10,580 nucleotides of DNA. Source: Anaerolineales bacterium. Lineage in GTDB: Bacteria; Chloroflexota; Anaerolineae; 4572-78; J111. The stretch lies in the NCBI GenBank assembly GCA_012032575.1, contig JAAUSP010000235.1, positions 1 through 10,580 on the forward strand, given 5' to 3'. Below the pieces are notes generated by a model. The model was not told the DNA's origin. It ran no database searches and was given only the letters and a program-made list of their open reading frames with translations. This document shows positions 4,891 through 10,580 of the stretch, one piece after another. The stretch's first letter is position 1. Each line of letters begins with the position of its first letter. The position numbers were made by a program, and so were the translations under genes.

Positions 4891-6855
4891 ATGCTAAAGA
4901 AACATGTAAGCCAAATACTGGCCGGAGTTTTCATCGTCATCGTCGGGGTGGGACTTTTCGGCCTGTCGGCTTGTTATCCTAAAGAAGAAACGATTCAGTT
5001 CAGTTACGCCTTTGCCTCGGACCGGAGTGGCGCTGGTGATATTTTTGCCCTCGACCGGGCCGGTCAAATCATCAACCTGACCAACCACCCCGGCGCTGAT
5101 TGGGACCCGGCCTGGTCGTTTGATGGGCGCACGCTGGCGTTTACCAGCCAGCGCTCCGGCGACAGCGACATCTGGCTGCTCACGCTGCCCACCCCCGACG
5201 AAGAAACAAGCGCTCCTCGAAATTTAACCAACAATCCCGCCTGGGAGTACAGCCCCAGTTGGTCGCCCAGCGGCCAGAGTGTGGTTTTTGTCTCAGAACG
5301 GGACGGCGATGCGGAAATCTTTGTCCAGCATCTTGAAGGGGATACGGCGATTCAATTGACTTTCAACAATGAAATGGATCGCCTGCCGGTGTGGTCGCCG
5401 GATGGCAAATATATTGCTTTTGCCGCTGTACGAAACGGGGTCGAGAAGATTTACCGGGTCCGCCCCGATGGGACGGATGAGCAGGTGGTCACTCCTGGGC
5501 CGCTGAAAGGTACGTCGCCGGCCTGGTCGCCCGACAGTGAACGCCTGGCTTTTATTGGCTGGGATGAAGAGGATATGCCGGGCATTTATGTTATCGGCCC
5601 GGATGCAGATGATTTACAAATGCTTTACCCTCAGGGCGACTCTGATCGTAACGGTGCCTGGCTGGGGTCACTTAGTTGGTCGGCTGACGGTCAATGGCTG
5701 ACATTTACTTCATGGCAGGCAGGCAACCATGAACTCTATGCGCTCAGCGAGGAAGGGGGTCAGCCCACCCGGCTGACCATCAATGAGGGCTGGGATGATT
5801 TTCTGGCGATTAATCCCAAAGCCGTTTTTACGCCACCCCCGCCTGAACAGGTAGTTCAGGCGGCCCCCGCCTTGAAACTGCCGCCCAAGCCAGATTTTGC
5901 CACCGGAGCCAACCTGGCCGATTTGGGTCTGGCCTATCTGGTCAACGATATGGGCCTGGATTGGGCCAAAGGCTACGTTAATTGGGGCACGGTTGAGCCG
6001 GAGCAGGGCGATTTCCAATGGGTTGACCCGGATAATATTGTCAAGGCTTACGGCGACCAACAGCTAAAGATTTTGCTGCGGGTACACGGCGTCCCGGCCT
6101 GGGCGCGTCCCGCAGACAGCGCCCTGAGCCACCCCCCAAACGACGTGGCTGACTTTGCTGCCTTTATGACTGCGCTCGTAGAGCGGTATAAGGGCCGGAT
6201 CGCCGCTTATGAAATCTGGAATGAACCCAATTTGGATTACGAATGGGGCTACCAACCGCCCGACCCGGCCGCTTATGCCGAGATGCTAAAAACCGCCTAC
6301 ACAGTTATCAAAAAGACCGACCCCGAAGCACTGGTTATCAGCGGGGGATTGGCCACCACCGGCGAAGGTTCGGAGACGGCTTACGGCGATTTAAAGTTTT
6401 TACAGGGCATGTACGATGCCGGGGCCAAAGGCTATTTCGACGCGCTGGGCAGCCATCCCTATGCGTATGGCCGCGCCCCTGACGAAACCGATCCGTGGGG
6501 TTTATCCTTGGCGCGGGTGGTGGACCAGCACGAGATCATGCAACAAAATGGCGACGGCGATACGCCGATTTGGATCACCGAAGCCGGCTGGGTGCTGCAA
6601 AACAGTTGGGATCTCGATGAGCACGAAACCATCGGCGTGACACCGGAGCAGCAGGCCAAGTATCTGACCAGGGCCTATGCAAAAACCCGGCAGGAATGGC
6701 CTTTTGTTCGGGCGCTCTTTTTGTTCAACCTTGATTTCAGCACGGTTCCCTGGTATCCTGCCGCCGAACCTATGCGCTGGTATGCCATTCTTAACCCCGA
6801 CCGGACGCCTCGCCCGGCCTACACTGACCTCCGTCAAATGATGCGCGAACGGTAA
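4891..6855 (+). CDS. Lipoprotein with TolB-like beta-propeller and clan GH-A glycoside hydrolase-like domain
   Basis: The 654-residue secreted protein begins with a lipoprotein signal: KKH near the N-terminus, a hydrophobic core, and lipobox LSAC with lipidated C28. Residues about 38-310 carry WD40-like/PD40 repeats of the TolB type. The signature recurs as DPAWSFDGRTLAFTS (72-86), SPSWSPSGQSVVFVS (121-135), LPVWSPDGKYIAFAA (165-179), SPAWSPDSERLAFIG (209-223) and SLSWSADGQWLTFTS (260-274). With a partial first unit this suggests six blades. A proline-rich linker (about 314-334) leads to a TIM-barrel domain: VNWGTVEPEQGDFQW, the acid/base glutamate in EIWNEPN (E445), and the likely nucleophile in WITEAGW (E564), as in GH5/GH39-type retaining enzymes. 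Both catalytic glutamates are present, so activity is plausible; the polysaccharide is unknown. The start is chosen because it gives the complete signal peptide. proB follows after 41 bp on the same strand. Confidence 0.88.
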   Translation: MLKKHVSQILAGVFIVIVGVGLFGLSACYPKEETIQFSYAFASDRSGAGDIFALDRAGQIINLTNHPGADWDPAWSFDGRTLAFTSQRSGDSDIWLLTLPTPDEETSAPRNLTNNPAWEYSPSWSPSGQSVVFVSERDGDAEIFVQHLEGDTAIQLTFNNEMDRLPVWSPDGKYIAFAAVRNGVEKIYRVRPDGTDEQVVTPGPLKGTSPAWSPDSERLAFIGWDEEDMPGIYVIGPDADDLQMLYPQGDSDRNGAWLGSLSWSADGQWLTFTSWQAGNHELYALSEEGGQPTRLTINEGWDDFLAINPKAVFTPPPPEQVVQAAPALKLPPKPDFATGANLADLGLAYLVNDMGLDWAKGYVNWGTVEPEQGDFQWVDPDNIVKAYGDQQLKILLRVHGVPAWARPADSALSHPPNDVADFAAFMTALVERYKGRIAAYEIWNEPNLDYEWGYQPPDPAAYAEMLKTAYTVIKKTDPEALVISGGLATTGEGSETAYGDLKFLQGMYDAGAKGYFDALGSHPYAYGRAPDETDPWGLSLARVVDQHEIMQQNGDGDTPIWITEAGWVLQNSWDLDEHETIGVTPEQQAKYLTRAYAKTRQEWPFVRALFLFNLDFSTVPWYPAAEPMRWYAILNPDRTPRPAYTDLRQMMRER

Positions 6856-6896
6856 AGCGCGAAGATAGGCGATACATTACCCTTTGCTGGCCCACC

Positions 6897-7994
6897 ATGA
6901 GAATTGTTATAAAAGTTGGCACCAATGTACTTCGCGCCGGCACTGAGCGCATCCACCGGCCCCGGCTGATTGACCTGGCCCGCCAGATTGCCTGCCTGCT
7001 TCAAAACGGCCACGAACCCATCCTTGTTTCCTCCGGGGCTATCTTTGCCGGGCGGGAACTACTGGGCGTGGACAAACCGGCCCAGCGCAAAGATATTCCC
7101 CATAAACAGATGCTGGCGGCGGTAGGCCAGGGCCGGCTGTTGGCCTTGTACCAGCAAATATTTGAAATGTACAACCTGGTGGTTGCTCAGGCCCTTTTGA
7201 CTCGAGGCGACCTGGCTCACCGCACCCGCTATCTCAACGCCCGCAACACCCTGCTGTTGTTACTCCAGCGCAAGATTATTCCCATCATCAACGAGAACGA
7301 TGTGGTAGCGGTGGACGAGATCAAATTTGGCGACAACGACAAATTATCGGCGATGGTCGCTAATCTGATTGACGCCGATTTGCTGATTATCCTGACCGAC
7401 CAGTTGGGTCTGTACACCGCCGACCCCCGCCGTGACGCCGGGGCCGAGTTGATCCAGCAGGTGGTGGCGATTGATGAAAAAGTGCGGGCGATTGCCGGCG
7501 GCAGTGGCACCTCTGTTGGCACCGGCGGGATGATGACCAAGATTGAAGCCGCCGAACTGGCGACTCGTTCCGGCACCGAGGTGGTGATTGCGCCGGGCAA
7601 CGAAAGCGATAGTATTTTACGCATTGTCCGCGGCGAGGCTCTGGGAACGCGCTTTCCCACCCAGGTGAGCCAGGTTGAAAGCCGCAAACGCTGGATTCTG
7701 ACCGAAGCCGCGCAGGGTTCAATCAAAGTTGACGAAGGCGCCGCCAGAGCGCTGACCCAGGCAGGCAAAAGTTTATTATCGGTTGGCGTTACTGAAATCA
7801 GTGGAGATTTTGAACGGGGGGCAACCATTCGCGTTGTGAATGGGCGCAGCCAGGAGATTGCCCGTGGGATTGCCAATTACAGCGCCGCCAATCTGCGGGC
7901 CATTTGTGGCAAACAATCCCACCAGATTGCCGATATTTTGGGTTATGAATACGGTCCGACCGCTATTCATCGAGATAATTTAGTGCTGGTTTAA
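6897..7994 (+). CDS. proB: Glutamate 5-kinase with C-terminal PUA domain
   Basis: ProB phosphorylates L-glutamate to glutamyl 5-phosphate, the first and feedback-inhibited step of proline synthesis. The protein has 365 residues, the usual length for the two-domain form. The amino acid kinase domain shows IKVGTNVL (5-12, K6), LVSSGAIFAGRELLG (43-57), IINENDVVAVDEIKFGDNDKLSA (130-152, with the substrate Asn and Asp residues), LTDQLGLYTADPR (166-178) and VGTGGMMTKIEAA (207-219, K215). Residues about 275-355 form the PUA domain (KVDEGAARAL, KSLLSVGVTEISGDFERGATI, ARGIANYSA). No clear Shine-Dalgarno precedes the ATG. It sits 41 bp after the lipoprotein gene and 10 bp before the DUF2270 gene, so they may share a transcript. 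proA is not adjacent here, unlike in many bacteria, and must lie elsewhere. Confidence 0.96.
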   Translation: MRIVIKVGTNVLRAGTERIHRPRLIDLARQIACLLQNGHEPILVSSGAIFAGRELLGVDKPAQRKDIPHKQMLAAVGQGRLLALYQQIFEMYNLVVAQALLTRGDLAHRTRYLNARNTLLLLLQRKIIPIINENDVVAVDEIKFGDNDKLSAMVANLIDADLLIILTDQLGLYTADPRRDAGAELIQQVVAIDEKVRAIAGGSGTSVGTGGMMTKIEAAELATRSGTEVVIAPGNESDSILRIVRGEALGTRFPTQVSQVESRKRWILTEAAQGSIKVDEGAARALTQAGKSLLSVGVTEISGDFERGATIRVVNGRSQEIARGIANYSAANLRAICGKQSHQIADILGYEYGPTAIHRDNLVLV

Positions 7995-8004
7995 GCGATT
8001 TACA

Positions 8005-9129
8005 ATGCCTGAGCCAATCCCCAACCCAACCGCCAATTCCTCAGCCGCCGATGGCCCGGAGAGTGTCTGGACGCATCGAGGCTACCGGATGAGGGCGGGT
8101 GAATTCAATACGGCCATGGTCCATTTCTATCGGGGCGAAGTACAGCGTTCCAACACCTGGCGCTTGCGTCTCGACAGCACCACCAACTGGGCGGTCGTTA
8201 CAACAGGCGCGGTGCTCACCTTTGCCTTTGGTTCGGTCAGCAATTCGCACGTGGTCATCCTTATCAGCTTTTTGCTGGTCTGGCTTTTTCTGGTCATCGA
8301 ATCGCGCCGCTATCGCTATTACGAATTGTGGACGCTGCGGGTCCGGCTGCTGGAAACCGACTTTTTCGCCGCGATGTTGACTCCTCCCTTTGCCCCCCAT
8401 CCCGAATGGGCCACCCGGCTCGCTGACAGCCTCCTCACGCCCGAATTCCCGATTAGCCAACTTGAAGCGCTAGGCCGGCGGCTGCGGCGCAATTACATCT
8501 GGATTTACCTGATTTTAGGGCTGGCTTGGGTGGTGAAATTGATGCTGCATCCCACCCCCGCCGATTCCCTGGAACGATTTTTTAGCCGGGCCAGTATTGG
8601 TTTTATCAGCGGTCATGTTGCTGTGGCCGGGGTGGCCTGCTTTTTCCTGGTTATTTTTCTCATCGCCATTCTCACTGCCGGGCTGCGGGCTGCCGCCGGG
8701 GAAGTTTTACCTCAATCCGAAATGATGGAGATGTCCAATGGCCTGCTCCAAAACCTGGCCAGTGCGGCCAGTCATGTCCTGCCGGAAGACTTACCCTTTC
8801 GCTCCCGCCAGAAACACCTGGCCATCATCATCACCGGCAAACCCGACGAGGTTAGCCAGCAGTTGCTCTCGTTCCTCAATCGGGGCGTCACCGCACTGGA
8901 AGGGAAAGGGATGTATACCGGCCAGGCGCGAGCCGTGCTCCTGTGCGCGGTCGCTCCCACCGAGGTGGCCCATTTAAAAGCGCTGGTTTACCGGGTAGAC
9001 GAGCACGCTTTTGTGGTGGTCAATCCCACCGAGGAAATCTGGGGCAGCGGCTTTAGCAATTTGGAGCCATCCTGGAAACGTCCCCTACAGCCGCGAAAAA
9101 AAAGCCAGCCCAAAAGCTCATCCTCTTAA
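8005..9129 (+). CDS. Four-helix membrane protein: DUF2270 fused to a C-terminal DUF2179 domain
   Basis: The 374-residue protein has no assigned function. Residues about 30-230 match my memory of DUF2270: EFNTAMVHFYRGEVQRSNTW (33-52), RLDSTTNWAVVTTGAVLTF, then ESRRYRYYELW. Hydrophobic segments at about 60-78, 81-99, 163-181 and 198-227 predict four membrane passes. Residues about 268-353 form a soluble domain like the DUF2179 tail of YitT proteins: KHLAIIITGKPDEV, RGVTALEGKGMYTG (293-306), AVLLCAVAPTEVAHLKALV, DEHAFVVV and EIWGSGF. It ends in a basic, serine-rich tail. The start is 10 bp after the proB stop without a clear Shine-Dalgarno. The ATG codons at 8089 and 8116 are alternatives; the intervening residues are low-complexity and could be non-coding. 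A sensor or regulator at the membrane is a guess. Confidence 0.85.
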   Translation: MPEPIPNPTANSSAADGPESVWTHRGYRMRAGEFNTAMVHFYRGEVQRSNTWRLRLDSTTNWAVVTTGAVLTFAFGSVSNSHVVILISFLLVWLFLVIESRRYRYYELWTLRVRLLETDFFAAMLTPPFAPHPEWATRLADSLLTPEFPISQLEALGRRLRRNYIWIYLILGLAWVVKLMLHPTPADSLERFFSRASIGFISGHVAVAGVACFFLVIFLIAILTAGLRAAAGEVLPQSEMMEMSNGLLQNLASAASHVLPEDLPFRSRQKHLAIIITGKPDEVSQQLLSFLNRGVTALEGKGMYTGQARAVLLCAVAPTEVAHLKALVYRVDEHAFVVVNPTEEIWGSGFSNLEPSWKRPLQPRKKSQPKSSSS

Positions 9130-9149
9130 AAATGCAGCCTGTTCAGAAT

Positions 9150-9177
9150 TTGGTTTGAGCGGGTTTTATTTTATAAT
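9150..9177 (+). promoter_or_regulatory. Candidate promoter of the STAND ATPase gene
   Basis: A perfect TATAAT (9172-9177) in an A/T-rich pocket, with TTGGTT (9150-9155) 16 bases upstream as a weak -35 (3/6). It lies in the 92-bp gap after the DUF2270 gene and would start transcription near 9184, about 38 nt before the ATG. Confidence 0.5.
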
Positions 9178-9221
9178 TTATCCTGACACACCAATCCCCT
9201 CCCTATTGTTGAGCAGGTTGA

Positions 9222-10580
9222 ATGATGCTGCAATCGTCAAAATCTCAACCCAGGGCGCATATTTTGCACATCCCGCCACAACCGACCCCTTTGCTCGGTC
9301 GGGCTGAAGAAGTGGCCGAAATTATCGGCCGGCTAACCGACCCTGCCTGCCGCCTGTTGACCCTACTCGGCCCCGGTGGAATTGGCAAAACTCGCCTGGC
9401 TATTCAGGCTACCTTTGAAGCCAGAACTTATTTTGCCGCCGGCGTTTGCCTGGTCAACCTCCAACCGATTGAATCTGTAAATTTTCTAGCCACCGCCATC
9501 GCCACGGCGCTCGATGTTTCGCTGCGCGGCTCCGAAGAACCTGACCTGCAACTGCTGACCTATCTCAGTGACAAACAGGTATTATTGGTCCTGGACAATT
9601 TTGAACAACTCATTGGTCAAGGCGGCACGGTCCTGCTGTCCAGTATTCTGGAAATCTGCCCTTTGGTTAAGCTGCTCGTCACCTCACACGAAGCGCTGAA
9701 CCTGCAAGAGGAATGGCTTTTCCAGGTTCAAGGGCTTTCTTTTCCCGACTCAGCCCAAGATTCTCCGGCAGAAACAGATGAACCGAAACCTTATGGGGCC
9801 ATTCAGTTATTTGTGGAACGCGCCCTGCGGGTGCGCCGCGACTTCTCATTGGAAGATGAATACGCTGACGTGGTTCGCATCTGCCAGTTGGTCGAGGGGA
9901 CGCCCCTGGCCCTGGAATTGGCCGCCTCGTGGGTAAAAACCCTGAGCGGCCAGGTGATTGCCACCGAAATTCAGCGCAGTCTCGATTTTTTGACCACCCA
10001 CTTACGCAATGTTCCTGAGCGGCAGCGCAGTATGCGGGCAATTTTTGATTACTCCTGGCAGCTTCTCAGCGAAGAAGAACAGGGCGTTTTCCGGCGGCTG
10101 TCCGTTTTTCGGGGCGGGTTTGACCGGATCGGGGCCGAGCGGGTGGCCGGCGCTTCGCTGAGCATGCTGTCGGCCCTGGTGGACAAATCTTTGCTGCGCG
10201 GGGAAGCCGAGGGGCGGTATCAAATCCACGAACTGCTGCGCCAATACGCTGCCGAGCAGTTAGCCCGCTCGGCCAGCGACATCGCTCATGCTTATGATCG
10301 GCACTGCGCTTATTATGCCGACTTCCTCCAGCAGCGGGCCGGCGATATTGAAAGCCGCCGCCAGCGCGAAGCGATCAGGGAAATTTCAGCCGATTTGGAG
10401 AATATTCGGGCGGCCTGGCAGTGGGCGGTGCAGACAGCCCACATCGAGTCCCTCCATAAATCCATTTACCCGTTGCAGTTCTATTTTGATGCGCAGGGCC
10501 GCTATCTGGAAAGTCTGGCGGCGTTTGAACAGGCGGTTCAAAGCCTGGGACATCAACCCAGCCACGTGAAGCGATTTCTT
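9222..10580 (+). CDS. STAND/NB-ARC-like signalling ATPase, N-terminal 453 residues (cut by window edge)
   Basis: The frame opens at ATG 9222, directly after an in-frame TGA at 9219-9221, with a weak GAGCAGG upstream. It stays open for 453 codons to the window end. A short head leads into PTPLLGRAEEVAEI (21-34). Then come the Walker A motif GPGGIGKT (50-57, K56), Walker B VLLVLDNFE (120-128, D125), LLVTSHEALNLQEEW (about 151-165), and GTPLALELAA (226-235). A winged-helix-like part follows with RRLSVFRGGFD and VDKSLLR, then IHELLRQYAAEQL (335-347), which precedes TPR regions in AfsR/MalT-like ATPases. The last visible part (RAAWQWAV, RYLESLAAFEQAV) looks like the start of helical repeats. No DNA-binding or BTAD domain lies at the N-terminus, so the output domain, if any, is at the unseen C-terminus. 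The usual TSR arginine is replaced by H156. Confidence 0.88.
   Translation, partial: MMLQSSKSQPRAHILHIPPQPTPLLGRAEEVAEIIGRLTDPACRLLTLLGPGGIGKTRLAIQATFEARTYFAAGVCLVNLQPIESVNFLATAIATALDVSLRGSEEPDLQLLTYLSDKQVLLVLDNFEQLIGQGGTVLLSSILEICPLVKLLVTSHEALNLQEEWLFQVQGLSFPDSAQDSPAETDEPKPYGAIQLFVERALRVRRDFSLEDEYADVVRICQLVEGTPLALELAASWVKTLSGQVIATEIQRSLDFLTTHLRNVPERQRSMRAIFDYSWQLLSEEEQGVFRRLSVFRGGFDRIGAERVAGASLSMLSALVDKSLLRGEAEGRYQIHELLRQYAAEQLARSASDIAHAYDRHCAYYADFLQQRAGDIESRRQREAIREISADLENIRAAWQWAVQTAHIESLHKSIYPLQFYFDAQGRYLESLAAFEQAVQSLGHQPSHVKRFL

Noticed and set aside
4770..4982. 70-codon plus-strand frame overlapping the lipoprotein start
   Set aside because: It overlaps the promoter and the signal-peptide codons in another frame; no ribosome-binding site or recognisable domain.
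7229..7876. 215-codon minus-strand open frame within proB
   Set aside because: Low-complexity Ser/Ala/Arg-rich translation antisense to proB, a usual by-product of GC-rich codon use.
9011..9307. 98-codon plus-strand frame spanning the DUF2270 end and the ATPase start
   Set aside because: It overlaps two supported genes in a different frame, and the composition is not protein-like.
10197..10206. Possible frameshift at the G-run in the STAND ATPase gene
   Set aside because: Careful codon counting through the GGGG run keeps the frame open and the family motif IHELLRQYAAEQL in phase.
1..10580. CRISPR arrays, tRNA/rRNA genes, insertion sequences, phage genes
   Set aside because: No regularly spaced repeats, cloverleaf-like segments, transposase motifs or terminal inverted repeats were seen on either strand.

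Overview
The window looks like a chromosomal segment of a moderately GC-rich bacterium. It is most probably a Chloroflexota (Anaerolineae/Caldilineae-like) member. This is an inference from gene content: a membrane protein joining DUF2270 to DUF2179, a large STAND-type ATPase of a kind common in that phylum, and a fructosamine-kinase/LMW-phosphatase pair. No rRNA, tRNA, CRISPR array, transposase or phage gene is visible, so taxonomy cannot be fixed from a marker. Codon use and style are uniform and nothing points to recent transfer.

Layout, left to right. (1) 1-1103, minus: tsaD, essential tRNA t6A modification, cut by the left edge near its C-terminus. (2) 1343-1720, plus: a stand-alone CheY/DivK-like receiver, divergent from tsaD. 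(3) 4237-1741, minus: three tightly spaced genes in the order dehydrogenase (isocitrate/isopropylmalate family), low-molecular-weight phosphatase, fructosamine/ketosamine-3-kinase. (4) 4238-4890: an intergenic region that is not empty. It holds a 50-codon minus-strand small membrane protein gene with a good Shine-Dalgarno, a strong rho-independent terminator downstream of it, a cluster of TTGCCCA half-sites, and an extended -10 promoter reading right. (5) 4891-9129, plus: a lipoprotein with an N-terminal TolB-type propeller and a C-terminal clan GH-A glycosidase-like domain, then proB (glutamate 5-kinase with PUA domain), then the DUF2270-DUF2179 membrane protein. (6) 9222 to the right edge, plus: a STAND/NB-ARC-like ATPase with its own promoter, cut by the window end.

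The most coherent functional group is the minus-strand trio. Fructosamine-3-kinase relatives remove sugar adducts from protein lysines, and LMW-PTP family enzymes can dephosphorylate phosphorylated ketoamine adducts into substrates for such kinases. The pair may therefore be a protein-deglycation module. The role of the co-transcribed dehydrogenase is not known from sequence. The least described items are the small membrane protein gene with its terminator and the propeller-glycosidase lipoprotein, whose promoter places the transcript start almost at the start codon.
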